64,000 bases of DNA. Origin: JACXTP01 sp963827905. GTDB taxonomy: Archaea; Thermoplasmatota; Thermoplasmata; Methanomassiliicoccales; UBA472. Made by a program: the position numbers and the translations under genes. The stretch spans positions 114,756 through 178,755 of the forward strand of contig CAWHCB010000002.1 in NCBI GenBank assembly GCA_963827905.1, read 5' to 3'. The notes beneath the pieces were generated by a model. The model was given only the letters and a program-made list of their open reading frames with translations. It ran no database searches and was not told where the DNA came from. How positions within the stretch are numbered: the first letter of the stretch is position 1; each line of letters starts with the position of its first letter. Shown here piece after piece: positions 1-9,743 of the stretch.

Positions 1-53
1 TCAAGATCTGTTCCTGCAGAGGTTCGCCGGTTCAAATCCGGCCCTTCGCACCA
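1..53 (+). tRNA. tRNA, 3' part only (cut by window start)
   Basis: A perfect five-pair T arm (stem 26-30 with 38-42 around the loop TTCAAAT) is followed by a seven-base acceptor strand at 43-49, discriminator A50 and an encoded CCA at 51-53. The 5' half lies outside the window. The bases before the T arm do not fold into a normal seven-base anticodon loop, so either an intron occupies this region or there is a base error. I do not assign the amino acid. Confidence 0.85.
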
Positions 54-137
54 TTTCACCTCAATTCTTGAAAAATAATAATCGTCCCAACCGATCTCAA
101 TGAGGATCGAGTTAGGATAAAAAAGGAAAAGGGGTTT

Positions 138-614
138 TTATGCCGCTGGTTTCTCAGCAGGCGTCTGGTCCGGCTTTGGCTTCCATATGATGGCCAACAG
201 ACCACCGACGATACCTAATACAGACCCTAGGATCCATCCGCCACCGAACAGAAGTCCGACGATCGAGAAGATGATGATGCTGGCACCAGCGGTCTTTCGG
301 AGCTCCGGTTTCAACAGTAGGGTCATGGCACCACCGGCAATGATCGAACCGATGAACAGAAGGATGATACCGATCAGAACCCAGGACAGTCCGGCCCAAA
401 GGTCTTCGTTGATTCCGAAATAGAGCGACCTGAAGAAGATCGCGGCTAATCCCTCGAAGAACATCAACATGCCACCAAAGGCGGACAGGAACAGGGCGGC
501 CTTGGGGTAGTTGTTCGCGTTCAACATCTCAGGGGTTATCTTTATCTGTTGAGGTGGTTGCGGCGCTGGTTTTACGGGTTGTTCATTGGTCAATTGTAAC
601 TCCTCCATTCCCAT
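138..614 (-). CDS. Small four-helix membrane protein, function unknown
   Basis: About 158 residues. A proline- and glutamine-rich, probably cytoplasmic N-terminus of some 35 residues is followed by four hydrophobic segments rich in Gly, Ile and Leu, then a short Pro/Lys tail. I recognise no enzymatic motif. An in-frame TTG at 644 lies too close to a TATA-like element near 649-657 (read on the minus strand), so I prefer ATG 614; ATG 608 is also possible. It stands alone between the tRNA and the divergent surface-protein gene. A generic small integral membrane protein is all that can be supported. Confidence 0.6.
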   Translation of the reverse strand: MGMEELQLTNEQPVKPAPQPPQQIKITPEMLNANNYPKAALFLSAFGGMLMFFEGLAAIFFRSLYFGINEDLWAGLSWVLIGIILLFIGSIIAGGAMTLLLKPELRKTAGASIIIFSIVGLLFGGGWILGSVLGIVGGLLAIIWKPKPDQTPAEKPAA

Positions 615-756
615 CGTTAGATGGGGATTAAACACCGATGGCAATAATTGCTATTTAAAATTATGAATTCCGAAATTGGAATTTTTATCAGGATTGAGAA
701 ATCACCGTTCTATTAAATACCATTCCTAAACTATTGCATCTGGGGAGGAAATCGGT

Positions 757-3700
757 ATGGCACGGAAGGACCCGATTCTCAAAACAGTTGTAGTTTGCCT
801 GTTGGCACTCGCCACATTGATGGCCGCGGTATTGATCATTCCAGTGGAAAACGTCGAGGCAGCTCCAGCACCTGGTTGGATAGTGGAAACACCCGATTCC
901 ACAGGGTTGGTCGGCATGTATTCTTCGATGGAATTGGACTCCATGGACAAGGCTCATATCAGTTATTACGACCAGACCAACACGGCCTTGAAATATGCGA
1001 CCAATTCCGGAGGCTCTTGGGCAAGCGTGACCCTGGACGAGGCCGGAGAGGTCGGGCTGTATTCCTCTTTAGCGATCGATTCCAACGACAAGGTCCATAT
1101 CAGCTACTTCGATAGCACCAATGCCAACCTGAAATACGCGACCAATGCCGGGGGCAGTTGGGCCATCTCCACCGTGGACAGCAGCACTGACAATGTCGGG
1201 AGCTACAATTCCATAGATGTGGATAATAACGATAAGGCTCACATCAGCTATTACGATCTGACCAGTAAGGACCTGAAATATGCCAACAACATGGCTGGCA
1301 GCTGGGCGATCGTCACCGTCGACTCCACTGGGAGTGTCGGTATGCATTCTGCTATCGGGGTAGATTCGTCGAGTTATGCCCATATCGCCTACTATAACGA
1401 ATCTGGGTCTGGTGGATATAAGAACCTGAAATATGCCTCGAACATCGGAGGGACCTGGAATTGGAAAGTGTTAGATGCCAGCACCTCTGACATGGGAAGG
1501 TATACCTCCCTGGTCATGGATTCCAACGACAAGGTCCATATCAGCTATTGCTGTTACTCCTGTCAGAAATTGAGCTATGCGACGAACTCGAAGGGTGCGA
1601 ACGAGTTCGATTTCGATTTCGACTACCCGGACTATGGCCAGGTGGGATGGTTCACCTCCATAGCCCTCGATCCCAATGATAAGCCATACATCTCATATTA
1701 TGACATATTGAATAATGACCTGCTTATGGTCGAAAAGACCGGTACATACTGGTCTTCAATATTGACCGTCATCGGTGATGGGTCGGTCGGTACATACAGC
1801 TCTATTGATGTGAAGACGAATGGTAAGGTCTGCATCAGCTACTTCAACAGCACGACCAGCGACCTCTGTTTCGTGATGCAATCCTCCGTCCCGTTGGCCC
1901 CCGCTCTACTTTCAGCGAACTCAGGTGACCAACACACTGTCCTATCATGGACCACTCCGACCGACAATGGTGGGTCCAGTGTCACCGGTTACAAACTATA
2001 CCGGGGAACGACATCTGGTGGGGAGTCATTATTGACAACACTTGGTACATGTCCTGACCTTCAACGACACTGGCCTGACGAACGGTCAGACCTATTATTA
2101 CAAGGTCAGGGCGGTCAGCGCCCTAGGGGACGGCGAGATGTCCAACGAACTGAATGCCACACCATCTACCGTTTCATCCGCCCCACAGAATCTCCACGCC
2201 CTATCGGGCGACGCCTTCGTGGCCTTAGATTGGGGCACCCCATCGAACAATGGCGGGGCGGCCATTTCCAACTACCAGGTCTGGAGGGGGTCCATTTCCG
2301 GTGGGGAGACCCTCCTGACGGAGATCGGTAACACCTTGACATACAACGATACTAGCGCTCAGAACGGACAGACCTATTATTACGTGGTAAAGGCGAAGAA
2401 TGTCAGGGGCCTGAGCACAGCCTCAAACGAAGTGATCGGTGAACCATTAAGACCGATATCGACCCCCTCTTCCCCACAGAACTTGGCGGCCACTCCCGGA
2501 AATGGTCAGGTCTCGCTCACTTGGGTTGTTCCGTTGGACGATGGCGGCGAGGATGTCACAGCATACAAGGTGTATCGCGGTACATCATCGGGATCGGAGG
2601 TCCTCCGCACCACACTGGGCAACGTCCTAAGCTTCACGGACACCGGGTTGACGAACGGTCAGACCTATTATTACTACGTGCGGGCGGTCAATGTCATAGG
2701 TGAGGGGCAGCCCTCCAACGAGGTTTCGACCGCTCCAAGGACCATCCCATCTGCCCCGACGATAACATCTGCCACTCCTGGAAATGGTCAGGTCGAACTG
2801 GTATGGACGAGTCCCAATAACGGAGGGGCGACGATAACAAGCTTCGCCCTCTATCGTGGGACGACCGAGGGAGGAGAGACCTGGTTGATAGACCTGGGTA
2901 ACGTTCTGACATATACCGATACCGGTCTTTCCAACGGTCAGGAATATTACTATAAGGTCACAGCCAGAAATTCCGCCGGTGAAGGTGCGTATTCCAACGA
3001 GGTAACAGCTACGCCGGCCACCGTGCCCTCCGCTCCATTGGGATTGGTGGCGGTCGCTGACGATGGCGAGGTCCACCTGACCTGGTCAGAACCGAGCGAA
3101 GATGGCGGCGAGGACATCACTGGTTACAATGTCTACCGAGGCACATCCTCTGGGGATCTCGGTCTTATCGCAGAGCTTGGGAACGTAATGCTCTACAATG
3201 ATGTCGGGCTCACCAATGGCCAGATATATTATTATGTGGTGATGGCTCAGAACGAAAGAGGGGAGGGGGCGGCCTCTGCGGAGGTCTCAGCCACTCCTGT
3301 GACCGTTCCTTCAGCACCGGTCATAATATCGGCAACGCCAAACGATGGTCAGGTGATTTTGATCTGGACCATTTCTGACGACGGTGGTTCGAACATCACA
3401 GGTTATGTCATCTACCGTGGTACAGAGGCTGGAGCGGAGACGGAACTCATCGAGGTGGGGGTCGTCCTCACGTATACCGATGACGGCCTTACCAACGGAC
3501 AAACCTACTTCTATACAGTGAGCGCGGTCAATGGGGTGGGCGAGGGAGCCTATTCGAACGAGGTCTCAGCCACTCCCGCGAGCGAACCATCCGCGCCGTC
3601 TAACCTTATTGCAATAGCAGGTGACGGGGTCGTGGACCTATCATGGCAGGCACCATCATACAGTGGTCCAGGTCCGATCACCTACCATCTGTTCCGAAAT

Positions 3701-5032
3701 GATGTCATGATATGGAGCGGAAGTTCATTGGCCCATTCCGATTCCGAAGTGACGAACGATGTCACCTACACCTACAAGGTAGCGGCACAGAACTCCATAG
3801 GGTGGGGACCAAACTGCACCGCGGTGCAAATCACGCCTGGTATTGTTGTGCCTACCGCTCCAAGGGGTCTCGCGGCGACCGAAGGGAACGGATTCGTCGA
3901 AATCACATGGGTCTCTCCCGAACAGGTTGGATCTGGAACGTTGACCTACTACTTGTTCCGGGACGGAGCGGTCGTGTACAGCGGGACCCAGATCGGATTC
4001 GTCGATGACGATTTGCAGAAGGGGGTGCTACATACCTACGCTGTCGCCGCCCTCAATGCCGTAGGTTGGGGTCCCAACAGCAGCGCGATCACGGCCATGT
4101 CGTTCGGTGTACCTGACGCTCCATGGGGTCTTACCGGGATAACCGGAAACGGGGAGGCCCAATTGAGCTGGAACGCAGTAAATTATTCTGGACCAGGACA
4201 ACTGGTCTATCATCTGTTCCGGGACGGGGTGGAGGTCCACTTTGGATCGGAACTATCGTTCACCGATCTCGGCCTGATCAATGGCCAGACCTATCTCTAT
4301 GTGCTCTCGGCCAACAACTCCGTCGGGACAAGTGCCTTCTCTGAAGCGATAACCGTCACTCCACAGGGACCGCCCTCCGCGCCACAGGAGCTGATCGCAG
4401 CCTCAGGAGACGGCTGGGTCAGACTTAGCTGGTCCATGCCAGGCTACATCAGTGAGGGGAACATCATCTATCACCTGTTCCGCGATGATGCGGAGGTCTG
4501 GTCCGGACTGGATCTGGCTTTCAATGACACCGATGTCAGCAACGACGTTACCTATGTGTATACCGTGGCCGCTCAGAGCTCCCTCGGTTGGGGCCCCAAT
4601 AGCACGGGGGTAGTAGGGATGCCCGAGGGGACGTCCCAGATGATCCCCGGTCCGCCCACGGGGTTGGTCGTAACCCCAGGGGATGGCACAGTGTTGTTGA
4701 CCTGGCAGGTCCCAAGCGAGAACGCATCGTCCGTGACCGGTTACAACGTTTATCGTAAGAGCGGGCAAGGGACGTGGGAGCTCATCGCCACCGTCAATGG
4801 CACCAGCTACAATGACGATAACGTGATTAACGGACAGGAGTACAGTTACAAGGTCTCCTCCGTAGGGTCAGGGGAGGAAGGCGAACCGACCGAATCGGCG
4901 GTCATCATCCCTCAGAGCTCTGACTCGAACGACGACGAAGGGAACAACATGCTGCTGTTCCTCGGCATCGGCGTGCTGGCCATAGCTGCGGTCCTAGCCC
5001 TGTTGTTCGTGATGAGGAGGAAAAAGAAGTAG
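757..5032 (+). CDS. Giant cell-surface protein: seven-bladed propeller plus 11 Fn3 domains, C-terminal anchor (one frameshift)
   Basis: A signal-like hydrophobic stretch lies at residues 10-30. Then come seven repeats of about 48 residues with the core HISYYD...LKYAT..GGSW, enough for a seven-bladed beta-propeller. After these come 11 fibronectin type III domains of about 95 residues, typified by NGQTYYYKV and the SAP.. linker. The end is a transmembrane helix and RRKKK, so the protein should be exported and anchored by its C-terminus. A single extra base near 2044-2052, inside the first Fn3 domain, shifts the frame; before and after it the domain reads through perfectly. ATG 757 follows GGGGAGG and a TATA-like TATTAAATA near 714. 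The role is probably adhesion or envelope architecture; no enzymatic motif is visible. Confidence 0.8.
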
Positions 5033-5156
5033 CCACGAAAGGGTCCGACCGACCGCGTTCACCGATGTCACCGTGCCTGGCAACGAGGCATTTTATAGTA
5101 AATGCTGCGTTGCGAATCCAGCGACCTCGTCATCGAGGTCGTGGAAGGTTACGTTC

Positions 5157-5747
5157 ATGGCAACTGCTAAGACAAAGGCGAAGAAAGGGAAGAGCGCCCC
5201 CAAGAAGACGAAGGCCGAGCCCAAACCGAAGAAGGCGGTCGAGGTCGAGCCAGAAGAGACCGTTGAGATCGTCGAGGAGAGCTGTTCCTGCGGATGCGAG
5301 GGAGAGCATGAGCACGATCCCATCATGAAGAACCCGATGCGCTCCTACGTGCTCAGGGACATTTGGTACGAAGGTCTGAACCAGGTCATCGAGGAGGAGG
5401 CGGCCCCCGAGGACAACAAGAAGGAGATGCTCTTCCTTACCTTGAGCAACGCCCTCCTGGACATGGTCATGGACATAGTCCCTGCCGATGTGGGCGAGAT
5501 ATTGGCGGAGAACATCGATGATTTCCTTTGCATAACCATGGTCAACCGCGAGAACGACCTGGACCTGCTGCAGAAGTTCAAGGAGGACTTCGTCATCGAG
5601 AAGGGCGACACCTTCGAGGACGAGATCGAGCTGCAGGAGGCCCTAACTGAGTTCGAGGAGATCTGGTGGAACAAGGAGCGCAAGGACCTCGGCGACAAGT
5701 CCCCCAACGAAGCCATCGCCGATGTGGCGGAACGTTACGACCTCTAG
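5157..5747 (+). CDS. Hypothetical protein with basic tail and Cys/His cluster
   Basis: 196 residues, not recognised. Residues 1-25 are a Lys/Ala/Pro-rich low-complexity tail. A short acidic stretch follows, then the compact cluster CSCGCEGEHEHD near residue 42, which could bind a metal. The remaining 140 residues are acidic, helical and soluble-looking, with many Asp, Glu and Leu. A TATA-like element TTTTATAG at 5091-5098 fits a transcript starting near 5117 and favours ATG 5157 over upstream codons. It ends 47 bases before mevalonate kinase and may be cotranscribed with it. The acidic C-terminal domain contains no catalytic motif that I know. Confidence 0.6.
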   Translation: MATAKTKAKKGKSAPKKTKAEPKPKKAVEVEPEETVEIVEESCSCGCEGEHEHDPIMKNPMRSYVLRDIWYEGLNQVIEEEAAPEDNKKEMLFLTLSNALLDMVMDIVPADVGEILAENIDDFLCITMVNRENDLDLLQKFKEDFVIEKGDTFEDEIELQEALTEFEEIWWNKERKDLGDKSPNEAIADVAERYDL

Positions 5748-5794
5748 GATTAAATCGGTCGCATGACCTCACCTTTCCTGGGCACGGCGGAGGT

Positions 5795-6730
5795 ATGGGC
5801 ACGATTACGACCTCGGCACCGGGAAAGGTGATCCTTCTAGGCGAGCACGCAGTCGTCTTCGGTCAGCCGGCCATATCCCTTGCCATCGACCTCAGGTTGC
5901 AGTTGCGCATGCGGCCAGGTCACCACAACAGCCTCAACGGTCACCCTTTGTCGGAGAGGACGCACCCTTACATCACCCATTGCATCAAACATCTGTGGAA
6001 CGGGGGGGCTTTGGAACTGGAGACCAGCTCCGCGTTCCCTTCAGGTTCAGGTCTGGGTTCCTCGGCCGCCGTGACCACGGCCACGCTCGCCGCCCTGATG
6101 TCCGCCTCGGGGAACGAGATATCCCAGGAGGGCATCGCCCGCCACGCCTTCGAGGTGGAGTCAGAGGTCCAGGGGCGTGCCAGCCCCATCGACACCTCCA
6201 CCGTCACCCACGGGGAGGGCATCCTTATCGACACAAGACCAGGCTCAGATCTGCTCTGGCACATCTCCCGCGACGTGAGGGAATGGTACATCCACCATTG
6301 CACCGTGCCCCGCATGACCTTGGTGGTCGGATTCACCGGCATCTCCTCCCCGACCGGCCCGCAGGTGGCGAAGGTGAAGCGATATGTGGACCACAGCAGC
6401 TTCGCCCGGGAGGTGGTGGAGGAGATCGGATCGCTCACCCTAGATGGACTAAAGTGCCTGCGCGATCAGGACATGGTCGGTCTGGGAGAGCTGATGACCC
6501 GGGACCACAAACTGCTCGCCATCCTCGGGGTCTCCTGCCAGGCGTTAGATAAGTTGGTGGAGGCGGCATTGCCCCACTCCTATGGGGCCAAGCTCACCGG
6601 GTCAGGAGGGGGAGGAAGCATGATCGCCCTGACCGATAGGCCAGAGCAGGTCGCCGAAGGGATAAAGAACAAGGGAGGCACGCCGTTCATCGTGCACACT
6701 GGCGTGCCTGGAGTGAGAAAAGAGATTTAG
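5795..6730 (+). CDS. mvk: Mevalonate kinase
   Basis: 311 residues, normal for an archaeal mevalonate kinase. This GHMP-family enzyme phosphorylates mevalonate with ATP in the pathway that supplies isoprenoids for archaeal lipids. Visible motifs are the N-terminal SAPGKVILLGEHAVVFG (residues 7-23), the ATP loop PSGSGLGSSAA (82-92), and the C-terminal glycine motif LTGSGGGGS. ATG 5795 directly follows a GGAGGT ribosome site. The gene converges on the geranylgeranyl reductase gene, leaving only 9 bases between the stops, so early and late steps of membrane lipid synthesis sit side by side. The reading frame is intact. Confidence 0.93.
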   Translation: MGTITTSAPGKVILLGEHAVVFGQPAISLAIDLRLQLRMRPGHHNSLNGHPLSERTHPYITHCIKHLWNGGALELETSSAFPSGSGLGSSAAVTTATLAALMSASGNEISQEGIARHAFEVESEVQGRASPIDTSTVTHGEGILIDTRPGSDLLWHISRDVREWYIHHCTVPRMTLVVGFTGISSPTGPQVAKVKRYVDHSSFAREVVEEIGSLTLDGLKCLRDQDMVGLGELMTRDHKLLAILGVSCQALDKLVEAALPHSYGAKLTGSGGGGSMIALTDRPEQVAEGIKNKGGTPFIVHTGVPGVRKEI

Positions 6731-6739
6731 GGAGGAGGT

Positions 6740-7927
6740 TCAGAGGAACTCCTCGAACTCCTTCACCAGGTCTGGGTGCCGTTCCCTGATGGCCTTGAGC
6801 AGGTTGTAGACGGTCACCCTCTCCACCCCGACCTCGTTCAGAGTGTCGATGACGCTGTCCAGGGTCTTGTCGGGCAGGGTGAGGAACTTCTCCTTGGCCA
6901 TCCAGTTGCGCCATAGCTTGTTCTCCAGGTCGTCACGCCACAATGTCTCGTATTCTTGCAGCGCTGCCTCGGAGAAGTCATTGCACTCGACACTTTTAGC
7001 CAGGACCTTTCCGGCGTGCATACCGGTTATCATGCCGTTGACGATCCCGCCTCCGGTGATGGGGTCGATGACCCGAGCAGCATCCCCGACGAGCAGGAAG
7101 CCATCCCCGATGCACTTGTCCAGGGGTGCGCACACAGAGACTCCCCCAGCGATCGCCTCTACCGGCTGGCCGCATTTGAGGCGGTCATCCTTAGCGATGA
7201 ACTTGTCCAGGTAGGTCTTGACCTCGCCGGGCTTCTTGAGCTTGGACAGCAAAACGCCGATGCCGACGTTGGCGGTGTCGTCACCCTTAGGGAATATCCA
7301 GACGTAGCCTCCTGGGGCCATGGAGCCGATGATGAACTCACAGAACTCCGGGTCATGCTTGATGTCGACCATGCGGTACTGGAAGCAGGTGGTGATATCG
7401 CCTGCCTTAAGGCTGGTATCGATCCCCGCCCATCTGGCCACTTGGGATTCGAAACCATCGGCGCAGACCACGCATCCAGCCTCGATGGTCAACGGTTCAC
7501 CGTATGACCTGGCCTTAATGCCCACGACCTTCCCTTTCTTCTTGATGACGTCCACAGCGGAGGTGCGTAGCATGATCTCTGCCCCGGCCCGAGCGGCATC
7601 GGCGGCCATGGCCTTGTCGAAACGGTGCCTCTCCAGCACCACGCCGACCTCGTTGCCTGCCTGCTTCTCGTCGATCTGTAATACCTTACCACCGGGCGAG
7701 ACTATCCTTGCTCCGGAAACGTCCGCCGAGATCCAGCTCCGGTCCGCCTTGATGCCGACCTTCTTAAGGCCTTCCTTACTGACGCCCTCGGCGCAGCGAA
7801 GCGGTGCACCGATCTCCGGCTTCTTCTCGATCATCAGGACGGTGGCACCACCTTCCGCAGCGTGTCTGGCGGTCAGACTACCGGCGGGACCGGCACCGAC
7901 GACCACAACGTCGTACTTGAGCTTCAT
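6740..7927 (-). CDS. Geranylgeranyl reductase (digeranylgeranylglycerophospholipid reductase)
   Basis: 395 residues. This flavoprotein of the GGR family saturates the isoprenoid chains of archaeal lipids. The N-terminal FAD-binding fold shows VVVGAGPAGS (residues 8-17), an EKK acidic strand end, and the later GDAARVIDPITGGGI motif. Start ATG 7927 overlaps the ferredoxin stop as ATGA, so the two are translationally coupled. In Methanosarcina acetivorans, from memory, GGR needs its neighbouring ferredoxin as electron donor, and the same order (GGR, ferredoxin, tetraether synthase) occurs there. It is the last gene of the minus-strand cassette that starts at the tes promoter. Confidence 0.92.
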   Translation of the reverse strand: MKLKYDVVVVGAGPAGSLTARHAAEGGATVLMIEKKPEIGAPLRCAEGVSKEGLKKVGIKADRSWISADVSGARIVSPGGKVLQIDEKQAGNEVGVVLERHRFDKAMAADAARAGAEIMLRTSAVDVIKKKGKVVGIKARSYGEPLTIEAGCVVCADGFESQVARWAGIDTSLKAGDITTCFQYRMVDIKHDPEFCEFIIGSMAPGGYVWIFPKGDDTANVGIGVLLSKLKKPGEVKTYLDKFIAKDDRLKCGQPVEAIAGGVSVCAPLDKCIGDGFLLVGDAARVIDPITGGGIVNGMITGMHAGKVLAKSVECNDFSEAALQEYETLWRDDLENKLWRNWMAKEKFLTLPDKTLDSVIDTLNEVGVERVTVYNLLKAIRERHPDLVKEFEEFL

Positions 7928-8097
7928 TTCTTCACCTCGAGCTTCAGGGCACCTACGGGACAGGCCTTCACGCAACGGCCACAGCGGTTGCAGTCGTCAT
8001 TGAAGTCCAGGACCACGTCGTTCAGGTAGATGGCGTTCTGGGGGCAGGAACCAACACAGGCGCCGCAATGCATGCATTTCTCGACATTCACGATCAT
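7924..8097 (-). CDS. 2[4Fe-4S] ferredoxin, likely donor to GGR and Tes
   Basis: 57 residues. It carries two clusters of the form CxxCxxCxxxCP: CMHCGACVGSCP near residues 8-19 and CNRCGRCVKACP further on. It is a small soluble electron carrier. Start ATG 8097 lies 12 bases after the Tes stop, and the stop overlaps the GGR start by ATGA. The tight packing between two redox lipid enzymes implies it feeds electrons to one or both; this is inference from position plus the known dependence of Methanosarcina GGR on ferredoxin. Confidence 0.93.
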   Translation of the reverse strand: MIVNVEKCMHCGACVGSCPQNAIYLNDVVLDFNDDCNRCGRCVKACPVGALKLEVKK

Positions 8098-8109
8098 GAG
8101 CTCTCCTCC

Positions 8110-9666
8110 TCAGGTGTACTCGGTACCATGCCTCTTGCGCCACTCCTCCAATGGGATGGCGAACTTCTTCTCTACCTCGGTACGGTAGGTCGGACCACCG
8201 TTATACGCGCAGAAGGGAATGATCCTCCCGTCCGGGACAGCGTAGTGGATGCAGCAACGCTTCACCCTCTCGATGTCATAGTTGTAATCGTCCTGGAAGT
8301 GCATGCCTCCGATGAACATCATGTTCCAGGAGAACTTGGCCACAGACTTCTTGGATGGAATCACCCATTACGGAGCCAAGTAGCTCGAGGAACATCTTCA
8401 GGTCCAAGCCTTTGGGCATACGATCCTCATGGATGTTCCTTCTTCAGGGCGTTGTACGCCTTCAGTTTGGAGGGGAACTTCACCTTTGACTTCTCCGCCT
8501 TGATGGAAATTTCGTAAAGTTCCTTGAACAACGGTTCCACATCGACGAACCTGGTCAAGGGCACGACCTCTCCCGCGTCGCTGCACGAACAGATAGGTGG
8601 CCAGCCCGCAGTGTGGGTGAGCGGTGAAGGCGACCTTCTCCTCGCCTAGCAAGGCGGAGGCCAGGGTTGATATGGGCACGACGGAGGGTACGGGGTACCA
8701 ATCGTCTTTGGTTATCTGCCCATCCAATTGCGCTTCCAAATCAATCGCTAGGTCCGTCAACGTGTAGCGCTGCTTGGCTCGCTCCTCCTGGTTGATGCGT
8801 CCCGTGAAGGCGACCGGTTGGAAATTGATCCCACGGATCACGTCACGGTTCTTCAGGGCGAAGCGGAAGATCTCCCCCACCTGGTCGCTGTTCACTCCCT
8901 TCACTACCGTGGGCACGAGCACGATGGATGGACGGGGGTCGATGGCTCGCACGTTCTCGATGCACTTCAGCTTGGTGGCGAGCAGCTTCTTCCCTCTCGC
9001 CATCAAGTAGACGTTATCGTCCAGACCGTCGAACTGTAAGTAGATGGTGTTCAGGCCCGCGTTGGTGGCAGCACGGAGGAACTCGATGTCATCAGCGAAG
9101 CGAATGCCGTTGGTGGCCACCTGGATCTGGGTGACCCCCAGCTCTTTGGCCTTGGCGATCGCATCGACGAACCGAGGGTAGATGGTGGGCTCCCCACCGG
9201 CGAACTGAACTGCCGGACAGGGAACCGGCCGCTCCGCCCTGAGGGTCTGGAGCATGCCTGTGACCTGCTCGAAGGTCGGCTCGAACACATAGCCCGCCTG
9301 GTTGGCGTTAGCGAAGCAGATCGGACATTTGAGGTTGCAGCGGTTGGTCAGGTCAAGGTTGGCCAACGAGGTGTGGCTCAGGTGGATCTGGCACAGACCG
9401 CACTCATTCGGGCAGACCTTGGCGTCCGGGATGGCCGGGTTGGTCACACCGACCCCATCGAAGGCGAACTGCTCCGCCTTCAAGTAGAGGCTCGACGTCC
9501 GACCAGTATATGTCGTGATCTTTCCATGCTCCGGGCAATTCTTCTCCATCAGTACCTTTCCGTCCGACTCGAAGATGGTGGCGGATATGATCCGCTTGCA
9601 CTCGGGGCAGAGGGACTCGGTCTTCTTGGGAAGTCCCTTGGGCAATGCACTTTCTTTTGCAATCAT
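8110..9666 (-). CDS. tes: Radical SAM tetraether synthase (Tes-like), three frameshifts
   Basis: About 518 residues once three single extra bases are removed (near 8577, 8435 and 8368). N-terminal cysteines sit at C20, C23 and C44, a CxxxCxxC set at 86-93, and the radical SAM motif CNLKCPIC at 111-118. The C-terminal segment, with CCIHYAVPDGRIIPFCAYN, is typical of the MJ0619/MA_1486 family. Members of that family join the ends of two archaeol phytanyl chains into biphytanyl chains, giving membrane-spanning GDGT lipids. ATG 9666 lies about 38 bases from an A/T-rich promoter shared with the divergent TrmB gene. It is first in an operon with ferredoxin and GGR. The family assignment is firm; that the enzyme makes GDGT in this organism is inference. 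Confidence 0.85.
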
Positions 9667-9702
9667 CTATGCATCCCTTCTGAGACTGTAATTTTTAGAT
9701 AA

Positions 9703-9735
9703 GATATAAAAATATTGTAGCACTATCCACTACAA
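9703..9735. promoter_or_regulatory. Shared tes/trmB promoter with dyad operator
   Basis: A TATA-like GATATAAAAATA at 9703-9714 lies between the divergent starts 9666 and 9744 and can serve the plus-strand gene. Right after it, TTGTAG (9715-9720) and CTACAA (9730-9735) form a perfect six-base inverted repeat with a nine-base spacer, which itself contains CACTA repeated directly. The position over the likely start site of the regulator gene suggests autorepression. Confidence 0.6.
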
Positions 9736-9743
9736 AGATAGAG

